Assembly (NCBI GenBank): GCA_022361315.1
Contig: JAKSBB010000578.1
Location: 1 to 5,759 of the forward strand
Length of the DNA stretch: 5,759 nucleotides
DNA from: Desulfobacterales bacterium
GTDB taxonomy: Bacteria; Desulfobacterota; Desulfobacteria; Desulfobacterales; Desulfobacteraceae
Reading direction: 5' to 3'
The notes beneath the pieces were generated by a model. The model made no database searches. It was not told the origin of the DNA and worked only from the letters and a program-made list of their open reading frames with translations. The translations under genes and the position numbers were made by a program. The number at the start of each line of letters is the position of its first letter. Within the stretch, counting starts at the first letter, position 1. This document shows positions 1 through 5,320 of the stretch, piece after piece.

Positions 1-1179
1 GGTATCGGTTTCCGCTATCCCCATCAGGTGTCGGGGGGGCAGCTCCAACGGGCCATGGTGGCCATGGCCATGGCCTGTGATCCTGACATCATCATCTTGG
101 ACGAACCCACCACCGCCCTGGACGTGACCACCCAGATCGCGGTTCTGACAGCTATCAAAGAGGTGGTGAAAAAATCCAACTGCGCCGCCATATACATTAC
201 CCATGACCTGGCTGTGGTGGCCCAGCTTTCCCACCGGATCATGGTGCTCCGCCACGGCTTGTGCGTGGAGGAAGGGGACGCCCGCTCCATGCTGGATGCC
301 CCTAAGGAGAAATACACGGCGGATCTTCTGGCGGTCCGCCGTCAGGTCAAGGAAGTGGCGCCCCCGAAAGCGGAAGAGCCCCTGCTTCGGGTGGACAACA
401 TCACGGCCGGGTACAACAACGGTCCTGCCGTCCTCCACAACGTCAGCTTCGAGGTGATTCGGGGAAGGACTGTGGCTGTGGTGGGGGAATCCGGATCAGG
501 CAAAACTTCGGTAGCACGGGTAATTACAGGGTTTCTCCCCCAGAGCGAAGGCATGGTTTACTTCGACGGCATTGAGATGTCCCCGTATCTTAAACACCGG
601 GACAAGGATCGCCTGCGCAAATGGCAGATGATCTTCCAGATGCCGGATGTGGCCGTGAATCCCCGTCACAAGGTGAAGGATATCATCGGCCGCCCCATTC
701 GTTTCTATTACAACCCGGGAAAAAAAGAGACGGCCAGAAGGGTCTCGGAACTCCTGGACATGATCGAACTCAACGACAATTACCTGGACCGCTACCCCAG
801 CGAACTCTCCGGCGGGGAAAAGCAGCGGGTATGCATCGCCCGGGCCCTGGCCGCGCGGCCCGAACTGATCATCTGCGACGAAGTGACCTCGGCCCTGGAC
901 CAGCTGGTGGCGGAGGAAATCTTAAAACTGCTGCAACGCCTCCAGGATGAACTGAACATGAGCTATCTGTTCATCACCCACGACCTTGCCACGGTCCGGG
1001 CCATTGCCGACGATGTGGTGGTCATGTACCAGGGCCGGGTGGTGGAGCATGGTCCCAGGGACGAAGTCTTTACCCCGCCCCATCATGAGTATACGGAGTT
1101 GCTATTGTCTTCTGTGCCGGAGATGGATCCGGACTGGCTGGACAGGGTGTTGGCGGAACGGCGAAGGCTTTCGGCATAA
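1..1179 (+). CDS. Oligopeptide/dipeptide-type ABC transporter ATP-binding protein with two fused nucleotide-binding domains (5' end missing)
   Basis: This is a cytoplasmic ATPase subunit that would power a peptide/nickel-family importer; its permeases and binding protein are not in view. The frame is open from base 1, so the true start lies upstream, and the GTG at 28 is an internal valine. In visible residue numbering, the first domain shows only its C-terminal half: signature VSGGQLQR (10-17), Walker B IIILDEP (30-36) and switch His68. A charged, proline-containing linker (about 113-127) leads to a complete second domain: Walker A GESGSGKT (162-169), Q-loop with FQMPDVAVNP, signature LSGGEKQR (269-276), Walker B LIICDEV (289-295) and His327. 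The signatures and the NPR after the Q-loop are typical of DppD/DppF-like subunits, here fused as in GsiA- or YejF-type proteins. Oddities are Met after the Q-loop Gln, where Asp is usual, and Val in place of Pro in the second Walker B. The gene is visibly more GC-rich than everything downstream. The fused two-domain assignment is firm; the substrate is unknown. Confidence 0.93.
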   Translation, partial: GIGFRYPHQVSGGQLQRAMVAMAMACDPDIIILDEPTTALDVTTQIAVLTAIKEVVKKSNCAAIYITHDLAVVAQLSHRIMVLRHGLCVEEGDARSMLDAPKEKYTADLLAVRRQVKEVAPPKAEEPLLRVDNITAGYNNGPAVLHNVSFEVIRGRTVAVVGESGSGKTSVARVITGFLPQSEGMVYFDGIEMSPYLKHRDKDRLRKWQMIFQMPDVAVNPRHKVKDIIGRPIRFYYNPGKKETARRVSELLDMIELNDNYLDRYPSELSGGEKQRVCIARALAARPELIICDEVTSALDQLVAEEILKLLQRLQDELNMSYLFITHDLATVRAIADDVVVMYQGRVVEHGPRDEVFTPPHHEYTELLLSSVPEMDPDWLDRVLAERRRLSA

Positions 1180-1196
1180 ATGAATTCCAACAATTG

Positions 1197-1229
1197 AAGG
1201 GGGGCCCGGCATTTTTATCGCCCCCCCTT
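1197..1229 (+). terminator. Rho-independent terminator of the ABC ATPase gene
   Basis: AAGGGGGG (1197-1204) can pair with CCCCCCTT (1222-1229) around a 17-base loop. The stem begins 17 bases after the TAA stop. The downstream T-tract is interrupted (TTATTCTTT), so termination may be moderate. It separates the ABC gene from the binding-protein pair and suggests that the pair is transcribed separately. Confidence 0.6.
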
Positions 1230-1299
1230 ATTCTTTCCGCGTAGAGGCATTCTTGGTGAATACGATGAATTTTACCCCAAACCGATAACCGGGACGAAT

Positions 1300-2136
1300 A
1301 TGTGCAAAACGACTAAGTGCAGGATGATTAAGTACAATAGCAACACGGTACGACACATCAATATGTTTCCGGTTTTTACAGCCGTTGCCATCGTTTTTTT
1401 TATACTCACTGCAGGGACGGTACAGGCCAATGAAAAACACAATAATACCATTGTCATTGCCACTGGCGAATGGATTCCATTTATCGCTAAAACCCAAAAG
1501 CACTATGGCGTATTTTGTCACATCATCTCCGAGGTGTTTGCTGCACAAGGAATAAAGGTCGTCTATGAATGGGTCCCATGGAAGCGCGCCCTGCTGAAGA
1601 CAAAACGTGGGAATTATGATGCAACCGCCAGCTGGATCCCGACCCCTGAAAGGAAAAAACACTTCTGGTACAGCGACACCATACTTGTGAATAAGAAGGT
1701 GTTCTTCCATCTTAAAACCGCCCCATTTAACTGGCAAACCATTGAAGATCTCAAGGGGATCAAGATAGGAGGGACAATTGGTTATACCTATGGTCAGGAA
1801 TTTGACCGGGCCGTCGACTCGGGAAAAATATCGATTGACTGGGCAAGTCTGGACCTGCAAAACTTTAAAAAACTGGTTGCCGGAAGAATTGACATCTTTC
1901 CCCAGGAACTTGATGTGGGCTACGGCATCATTGGGGAGCTCCCTGAAACAGAGGCAGCCCGCATCACCCACCATCCCAAAACCATCATTGAGACAACCCA
2001 CCACCTCCTTTTTTCAAAAAAGATAAAAAAGAACCGCAGACTGCTGCATGTATTCAACACGGGTTTATCGGATCTGCGGGAGCAAGGCAAATTAGAACCG
2101 TTTTTTAAGGCTTCACGACAGGGAGCCTATCGTTAA
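1300..2136 (+). CDS. Periplasmic family-3 solute-binding protein (first of a tandem pair)
   Basis: This appears to be an exported substrate-binding protein of the SBP_bac_3 type, expected to capture a small polar solute, possibly an amino acid, in the periplasm. Numbered from 1300, a hydrophobic stretch at about 23-40 ends in VQA before Asn44, a standard signal peptidase I site. The mature part begins IVIATGEWIPF (51-61), then has a conserved-looking VFCHII (71-76), WVPWKRAL (91-98), and SWIPTPERKKHFWYSDT (111-127). The last matches the family pattern in which the Arg of TPER contacts the ligand and an FS/YSD segment follows. The mature length of about 235 residues is normal. The start is uncertain: ATG 1300 has a partial GGGA five bases upstream, whereas ATG 1324 (codon 9) gives a more normal signal-peptide n-region but a poorly placed SD. 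No permease or ATPase follows, so the protein may be an orphan receptor or may feed a transporter elsewhere. It lies 26 bases before a related gene and is probably co-transcribed with it. Confidence 0.85.
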   Translation: MCKTTKCRMIKYNSNTVRHINMFPVFTAVAIVFFILTAGTVQANEKHNNTIVIATGEWIPFIAKTQKHYGVFCHIISEVFAAQGIKVVYEWVPWKRALLKTKRGNYDATASWIPTPERKKHFWYSDTILVNKKVFFHLKTAPFNWQTIEDLKGIKIGGTIGYTYGQEFDRAVDSGKISIDWASLDLQNFKKLVAGRIDIFPQELDVGYGIIGELPETEAARITHHPKTIIETTHHLLFSKKIKKNRRLLHVFNTGLSDLREQGKLEPFFKASRQGAYR

Positions 2137-2162
2137 AATTAATTCAATTTAAGGAGACAAGT

Positions 2163-2906
2163 ATGAAAAAAGTCCAAACCATCGTTATCGCAACACTCCT
2201 CTTATTTTTAGCTGCAACACCCGGAACGGCAATGGAAAAAGTGACCTTTGCAGTTGGGGAATGGGCCCCCTTTCTTTCCCAGTCGCTAAAGGAGAACGGG
2301 CCGGTATGCCGGATAATCACGGCAGCCTGTAAAGAAGCCGGATATGAGGCTGAGTTCCAGTTCATGAAATGGAATCGGGCCATCAACCTGGTCATGAAGG
2401 GTAAAATGGCCGGTACCTTTCCCTGGTCCCACACCGAGGAGAGAGAACAGAAAGGCTGTCTGTTTCCCGAAACACCGATATTTCAAAATGTCGAGGTGGT
2501 GTGGTTTAAAAAAGACAAGTTCCCCAACGGCCTGGAGGTAAAAAACTTTTCCGACCTGAAGCCCTACAGTATGGTGGGCCTTCTTGGGTATTGGTATGAA
2601 AAAGAAGCGAATAGCGCAGGTATTGCCCTTCATACCGTACCGGATGAAATCGCTGCACTGAAAATGATTGAATCCGGGAGAAAGGATGTCTGGATTGAAA
2701 ATCAGTTTGTGGCCCAGGCAAAAATCAAAGAGGTCCTGGGAGACAAGGCATCGGCCTTAGGTCATTCAGGCCCCTTGAAATCAACCCCCTTGTACCTGGT
2801 GTTGTCCAAGAACCATCCCCAGGGTCCTGTGCTGCAGACAAAATTAAACGCGGTATTCAAAACCTTCAGTGAAAACGGCACCATTGCCAGGATGCTCAAC
2901 GAGTAA
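2163..2906 (+). CDS. Periplasmic family-3 solute-binding protein (second of a tandem pair)
   Basis: This is a second exported SBP_bac_3-type protein of 247 residues. The start is well fixed: AAGGAG at 2151-2156 sits six bases before ATG, and the product begins with a classic signal peptide (MKK, hydrophobic core about 7-18, cleavage after GTA at 21-23). The mature region aligns with its neighbour by motif: FAVGEWAPF (29-37), GPVCRII (46-52), FMKWNRAI (67-74), and FPWSHTEER (86-94), which corresponds to the ligand-contacting TPER segment. The second lobe includes VGLLGYWYE (138-146) and a typical IESGRKDVWIEN (169-180). The two proteins differ at most other positions, so this is an old duplication or joint acquisition rather than a recent copy. 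Ligand specificities may differ, since the TPER segment reads TEER here. No transporter membrane component is nearby. The gene closes with a strong hairpin terminator. Confidence 0.87.
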   Translation: MKKVQTIVIATLLLFLAATPGTAMEKVTFAVGEWAPFLSQSLKENGPVCRIITAACKEAGYEAEFQFMKWNRAINLVMKGKMAGTFPWSHTEEREQKGCLFPETPIFQNVEVVWFKKDKFPNGLEVKNFSDLKPYSMVGLLGYWYEKEANSAGIALHTVPDEIAALKMIESGRKDVWIENQFVAQAKIKEVLGDKASALGHSGPLKSTPLYLVLSKNHPQGPVLQTKLNAVFKTFSENGTIARMLNE

Positions 2907-2913
2907 TACTTTG

Positions 2914-2943
2914 AAAGGGCGGCTTCATTGGCCGCCCTTTATT
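2914..2943 (+). terminator. Rho-independent terminator after the binding-protein pair, possibly bidirectional
   Basis: A perfect 10-bp stem, AAAGGGCGGC (2914-2923) with GCCGCCCTTT (2931-2940), encloses a 7-base loop and runs into TTTATTT. It starts seven bases after the stop of the second binding protein. Being symmetrical, it may also stop transcripts arriving from the converging hip operon about 70 bases away, although its minus-strand U-tract is poor. The 65 bases between it and the hipA stop show no recognisable feature. Confidence 0.85.
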
Positions 2944-3009
2944 TGCAAGGAGACATCAGACACTCGATCTCAGTTCTCCCTTTATCATTGACTGGACTGC
3001 CCCTCCCGA

Positions 3010-3684
3010 TTATGTCTTAAAAAACGTCAACTTTTCCTTTGACGTATTCATTATCACATCATTAACCTCATCCAAAACCGAACTTTCCCCATAAAGATCA
3101 CAGAACTCTTGAGTGGTTTCTTCGGCTACGCCCACGATTTTATCCGACATTGTCAGAACAGTCTCTCTCACAATCTTGTATTTGATCCCATTATCCCGTG
3201 AAAACCGTTCAAAATGATCAGGAGTTAAAAAGTGAAAATGCCTCCCACCGCCTATTTTCATGGCCATCTTTTTGGCATAGGGATACACATAAGTGCACAG
3301 CAGATCATAGAACGGGGCCAGCGTCGTCCCGTTCTCACCATGGATAAAAGAGATGTTTTTAGCGTGGGCATCGGAATTACCGATCAAGCCGTTAAAGATG
3401 ATGAGTTGCAGCAACCGTCTGGTATCTTTGATCTGAACCACACTTTCATTACGGATCAGGGAAAAACAATCCTCTAAGGTCGGGGTATACTTTAACTGGG
3501 CATTGACATTCAATGCCTGGCAGAAATCCTCCTGAATCAACCGTACGATTCGTTCGCCCTCTTTTATTCTGTCGTAGCGGTCAATAATGTACAAAAGTGT
3601 GTCGTTAATTTTTACGATCCTGACATCAGGTACCGTCAAGCCCATCCGCTTGGCCAGCATCATACAAAAGGTTTCGTTCGCCAC
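3010..3684 (-). CDS. hipA: HipA C-terminal kinase fragment (224 residues from a possible GTG)
   Basis: This is the 3' part of the broken hipA, in the same frame as the upstream fragment. It carries the HipA_C features: ANETFCMMLAKRMGLTVPD (2-20), IDRYDR (34-39), LIQEDFCQAL (49-58), the catalytic loop LIGNSDAHAKN (100-110) with Asp105 as the expected base, and LAPFYDL (122-128) with Asp127 as the expected metal ligand. It lacks the autophosphorylation loop and ATP lysine, which lie upstream of the stop. The GTG at 3684 has no recognisable Shine-Dalgarno sequence, and neither has the internal ATG a few codons later, so independent translation looks poor; re-initiation just after the TAA is the only simple route. 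The stop is at 3010-3012, facing the binding-protein pair. Confidence 0.8.
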   Translation of the reverse strand: MANETFCMMLAKRMGLTVPDVRIVKINDTLLYIIDRYDRIKEGERIVRLIQEDFCQALNVNAQLKYTPTLEDCFSLIRNESVVQIKDTRRLLQLIIFNGLIGNSDAHAKNISFIHGENGTTLAPFYDLLCTYVYPYAKKMAMKIGGGRHFHFLTPDHFERFSRDNGIKYKIVRETVLTMSDKIVGVAEETTQEFCDLYGESSVLDEVNDVIMNTSKEKLTFFKT

Positions 3685-3699
3685 AGTATCACGGAGGTC

Positions 3700-4248
3700 T
3701 TATATGGGGGTTTTTAAAATATGGGAAGACGGCGCACCGTTCATGGAAATCCGGATGGTATTATCCAGAAACGATACCGGCAACTTTTCCTGAGCACCGG
3801 CCAGGGAGAGCCTGACACCTTCCCGGTCCGCCATGAAAGGATTTTCAGGCAATTCATCAAGTATTGCTGACAGGCGGTCTTCCGTAAGGGTTTCATAGGC
3901 ATACGCCCCGGGTTCCGGGGGAGAGCCGCCAGACTCATACAACGACACAGCGCCGGCGCAATCCCCGCCAACCGCCTTCAACAATTCAAAGGGGTTACTC
4001 ACGGGAATTTGCAGCCGTCTGGATATAACGTTCAGGATCTTTCCCTCAGGTAGGAGATTGGTAAAATAGGCGTAGGACTCATCTGCCTGATAAGCTTCCT
4101 CCCGTAAAGGAAGGGAAACGGACAACCGATGGCCGGCCGATGACGTCATCCAGGTTTTGTCATATTGAAAACAAAAGCGGCGTTGGGAGTCTAACCACAA
4201 CGCCCCTGCCTTGATCTGATTCACGAAAACATTGAGTTTATCCGCCAT
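3700..4248 (-). CDS. hipA: HipA N-terminal fragment (182 residues, ends at the premature stop)
   Basis: This is the 5' part of the broken hipA. It covers the N-terminal HipA subdomain (about 1-110) with YFTNLLPEG (61-69) and NPFELLKAVGGDCAGAV (85-101), both typical of the family. It continues into the start of the kinase core: RLSLAGAQEK (146-155), whose Ser148 corresponds to the autophosphorylated Ser150 of E. coli HipA, and SSHILKTPI (174-182), whose Lys179 corresponds to the ATP-contacting Lys181. The TAA follows three codons after that lysine. A translated product could still contact HipB through its N-terminal region, but it lacks the catalytic and metal-binding aspartates and should not be a kinase. 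Its SD (AGGAG, eight bases before ATG) and its overlap with hipB are intact. Confidence 0.85.
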   Translation of the reverse strand: MADKLNVFVNQIKAGALWLDSQRRFCFQYDKTWMTSSAGHRLSVSLPLREEAYQADESYAYFTNLLPEGKILNVISRRLQIPVSNPFELLKAVGGDCAGAVSLYESGGSPPEPGAYAYETLTEDRLSAILDELPENPFMADREGVRLSLAGAQEKLPVSFLDNTIRISMNGAPSSHILKTPI

Positions 4249-4501
4249 CCAGATTCTCCTCTATGTGACGAATAAGGCTGTGATTTGTTCTGGGGACGGC
4301 AAAAACCTTAAACCCGAGGCCCTGTAGTACAGCCATGGCTTTCTCAAGCTGGACGGTGGGCTTCCCGTTTTCAAGATCCGACAGAAAACGGGTGCCGACA
4401 TTCAGATATCCTGCGGCTTCTGACTGGGTCAGGCCCTGTTCTTTTCGTGATTTCCTGACAAGCCTGCCAATTGCTTTTGTATCCATATGCCTATGACCCA
4501 T
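4238..4501 (-). CDS. hipB: HipB-family antitoxin and autorepressor
   Basis: This is a small XRE-type DNA-binding protein of 87 residues, or 82 if it starts at the second ATG (4486). The HTH spans about residues 11-63: IGRLVRKSRKEQGLTQSEAA, then NVGTRFLSDLENGK (34-47) as turn and recognition helix, then the LEKAMAVLQGLGF tail characteristic of HipB. In HipBA systems the dimer binds palindromic operators to repress its own operon and holds HipA inactive. The C-terminal tail ends IEENLDGG, and its last codons overlap the hipA start by 11 bases. The start is ambiguous: ATG 4501 has no SD, while ATG 4486 has only AGG three bases upstream. The gene appears intact although its toxin partner is broken, so it could persist as a plain repressor of the region. 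Confidence 0.88.
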   Translation of the reverse strand: MGHRHMDTKAIGRLVRKSRKEQGLTQSEAAGYLNVGTRFLSDLENGKPTVQLEKAMAVLQGLGFKVFAVPRTNHSLIRHIEENLDGG

Positions 4502-4508
4502 TAAGTTT

Positions 4509-4526
4509 TATTCCCGATCGGGAATA
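4509..4526. promoter_or_regulatory. hip operator 1 (promoter-distal palindrome next to hipB start)
   Basis: The perfect 18-bp palindrome TATTCCCGATCGGGAATA lies eight bases before the first hipB ATG, inside the predicted 5' leader. It shares a 14-bp core with two other copies. The layout resembles E. coli HipB operators (TATCC-N8-GGATA), so HipB is the likely ligand. Being in the leader, it could also fold as a 7-bp hairpin near the start codon. Confidence 0.8.
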
Positions 4527-4554
4527 TACAACGTTGCTTCGCCAAACATAACAT

Positions 4555-4583
4555 ATAATATTCCCGATCGGGAATATTTTCAA
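4555..4583 (-). promoter_or_regulatory. Predicted sigma-70-like promoter of hipBA
   Basis: On the minus strand, TTGAAA (4583-4578) is followed after exactly 17 bases by TATTAT (4560-4555). Each box matches the consensus at five of six positions. Transcription would begin near 4548, giving a leader of about 47-60 bases to hipB. No terminator is visible after the upstream XRE-cupin gene, so some read-through transcription into hipB is also possible. Confidence 0.65.
4557..4578. promoter_or_regulatory. hip operator 2 (in the promoter spacer)
   Basis: A perfect 22-bp palindrome carries the core TTCCCGATCGGGAA at 4561-4574, flanked by AATA and its complement. It reaches from the last base of the predicted -35 box into the -10 box on the minus strand, so a bound repressor would directly block RNA polymerase. 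Confidence 0.82.
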
Positions 4584-4605
4584 GTTAGAAGACAACTGCA
4601 CCCAA

Positions 4606-4627
4606 TTTATTCCCGATCGGGAATAAA
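4606..4627. promoter_or_regulatory. hip operator 3 (promoter-proximal to the XRE-cupin gene end)
   Basis: A perfect 22-bp palindrome with the same core at 4610-4623, flanked by TTTA and its complement. It lies upstream of the predicted -35 box. The centres of the three operators are 50 and 49 bases apart, roughly equal, which would suit cooperative binding or DNA bending by several HipB dimers. Only the core is conserved; the flanks differ. Confidence 0.8.
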
Positions 4628-4657
4628 ATCTTAACAATAGAGAACAAAACTCATCCA

Positions 4658-5215
4658 TCATTTATAAACCATCACATTGAGAAGACAGGCTTTTTCCTCT
4701 GTAATATTGATGATTTCATGGTTTGACACAGCATTAAACCGGATGGCATCCCCCGGCCTTAAGGTTTCCTCCATATCTCCGGTTTTGATGCTCACTTCCC
4801 CCTCCAGTAAAAAGAGATATTCATCCACACCACTTACATGCCCCGGATTGGAAAGGGCGGATCCGGGCTGAATCTCTATTTTATGAACTTCAAGATTGTG
4901 CCGGTCATAATAGGGGAACAGTGTAAAAATGTCGAACCCGGCATCGTTGTTGATGCATTCAAGTTCATTCTGCCGGACCACGAGATAGTCTTTCTTTTCC
5001 TCTTCCAGAAGTTTTGTCAGGGGAATTTTCAAGCCCTCTGCAATCTTCCACAGCACCAGAATGGTGGGATTTGTCCCCCCTCTTTCGATCTCTCCCAGCA
5101 TGCTTTTGCTCACACCGGAAACGCCGGAGAGGTCTTCCAGGGTCATTCTCCGGTGCTTTCGGATTGATTTAAGATTAATTGAAATATTTTGATTTATCTT
5201 TTCCATATGCCCCAT
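4658..5215 (-). CDS. XRE-family transcriptional regulator with C-terminal cupin sensor domain
   Basis: A 185-residue one-component regulator. The HTH occupies about residues 10-70: SINLKSIRKHRRMTLEDLSGV, SKSMLGEIERGGTNPTILVLWKIA, ending with IPLTKLLEEE. The cupin domain covers about 105-185: PGSALSNPGHVSGVDEYLFLLEGEV contains motif 1 (His126, Glu132), and LRPGDAIRFNAVSNHEIIN contains motif 2 (Gly155, His166). Motif 1 has only one His before the Glu, so metal binding is doubtful and the pocket may bind a small organic ligand, as in other XRE-cupin proteins (PuuR- and SutR-like). The start is ambiguous: ATG 5215 lacks an SD, while ATG 5206 (codon 4, MEKIN...) has GGGG a few bases upstream. It is transcribed divergently from a cupin gene across 105 AT-rich bases that hold repeated motifs, so self-regulation and control of that neighbour are likely. 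The ligand is unknown. Confidence 0.9.
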   Translation of the reverse strand: MGHMEKINQNISINLKSIRKHRRMTLEDLSGVSGVSKSMLGEIERGGTNPTILVLWKIAEGLKIPLTKLLEEEKKDYLVVRQNELECINNDAGFDIFTLFPYYDRHNLEVHKIEIQPGSALSNPGHVSGVDEYLFLLEGEVSIKTGDMEETLRPGDAIRFNAVSNHEIINITEEKACLLNVMVYK

Positions 5216-5320
5216 TTAAAATAAATTTCCACCATATTGACATTTATTCCAATATACCATATTTAACCCATATATCGGATTTTTGACCAATATAGACTAA
5301 ATCATAAAATGGAGATTGTC
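5216..5320. promoter_or_regulatory. Divergent control region with reiterated CCATATT/CCAATAT motifs
   Basis: This very AT-rich region lies between the XRE-cupin regulator and the cupin gene. Motifs in the same orientation occur at 5232 (CCATATTG), 5249 (CCAATATA), 5257 (CCATATTT), 5268 (CCATATAT) and 5287 (CCAATATA). An inverted repeat, ATATTG-N10-CAATAT, spans 5234-5255, and AATAT-N3-ATATT spans 5251-5263. A consensus -35 box TTGACA (5237-5242) faces the cupin gene with a weak -10 at 5260-5265 (TATTTA, 17-base spacer). On the minus strand TTGGTC (5290-5285) with TTAAAT (5266-5261, 18-base spacer) could serve the regulator. The two candidate promoters overlap in their -10 regions and all motifs fall within them, so the region probably contains operators for the XRE-cupin protein. 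Confidence 0.55.
5311..5314 (+). promoter_or_regulatory. Ribosome binding site that fixes the cupin gene start
   Basis: GGAG at 5311-5314 sits six bases before the ATG at 5321. It overlaps the codons that would follow the alternative ATG at 5309, which has no SD of its own. This favours the start at 5321. Confidence 0.75.

Larger units (their letters stand above)
3010..4248 (-). pseudogene. hipA: hipA, type II toxin serine/threonine kinase, interrupted by an in-frame TAA
   Basis: Read on the minus strand, the whole interval is one reading frame of 412 sense-or-stop codons before its final TAA, broken only by a TAA at 3702-3700. HipA phosphorylates a cellular target (glutamyl-tRNA synthetase in E. 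coli) and is neutralised by HipB; E. coli HipA is about 440 residues. Across the break the protein reads SSHILKTPI, stop, DLRDTVANETFCMMLA, which matches the usual HipA course (THILKPxI ... DTVxNExFCMxLA) without missing residues. A single substitution from CAA, AAA or GAA would create the stop. The start ATG at 4248 has AGGAG at 4261-4257 and overlaps the end of hipB by 11 bases, the usual translationally coupled arrangement. Neither half alone contains a full kinase site, so activity is unlikely unless the stop is read through, the two pieces reassemble, or the base is an error. Confidence 0.82.

Noticed and set aside
28..30. GTG at 28 as the start of the ABC ATPase
   Set aside because: The frame is open to base 1, and codon 28-30 is the first residue of the ABC signature motif VSGGQ, so it must be internal.
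1333..1338. TACAAT as a -10 box for the binding-protein pair
   Set aside because: No -35 box lies at the right distance, and it falls inside the probable coding start of the first binding protein.
1228..2004. Long antisense reading frame opposite the first binding protein
   Set aside because: It overlaps a clearly coding gene with signal peptide and family motifs, and its own translation shows no recognisable domain or plausible start signal.
3700..3702. Stop-codon recoding by selenocysteine or pyrrolysine
   Set aside because: The codon is TAA; selenocysteine uses TGA and pyrrolysine uses TAG. No recoding hairpin is evident.
3680..3712. Programmed or accidental frameshift in hipA near the A5/C5 homopolymers (minus strand)
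   Set aside because: The reading frame before and after the stop is identical, so a single indel cannot explain it. Only a substitution, or two compensating indels, would fit.
3010..4501. A tripartite HipBST system (separate HipS and HipT)
   Set aside because: In HipBST the small HipS corresponds to about the first 100 residues of HipA, and HipT holds the whole kinase core. Here the break lies after residue 182, inside the kinase core, and the second fragment has no SD.
4509..4627. Short CRISPR-like array (three repeats at regular spacing)
   Set aside because: The repeats are perfect short palindromes with variable flanks, the intervals contain promoter elements, there are only three copies and no cas gene. 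Operators explain them better.
5283..5310. Plus-strand promoter TTGACC-N16-TAAAAT for the cupin gene
   Set aside because: The boxes match well, but transcription would start near 5317, after the GGAG ribosome site and only a few bases before ATG 5321, which conflicts with the clear SD.
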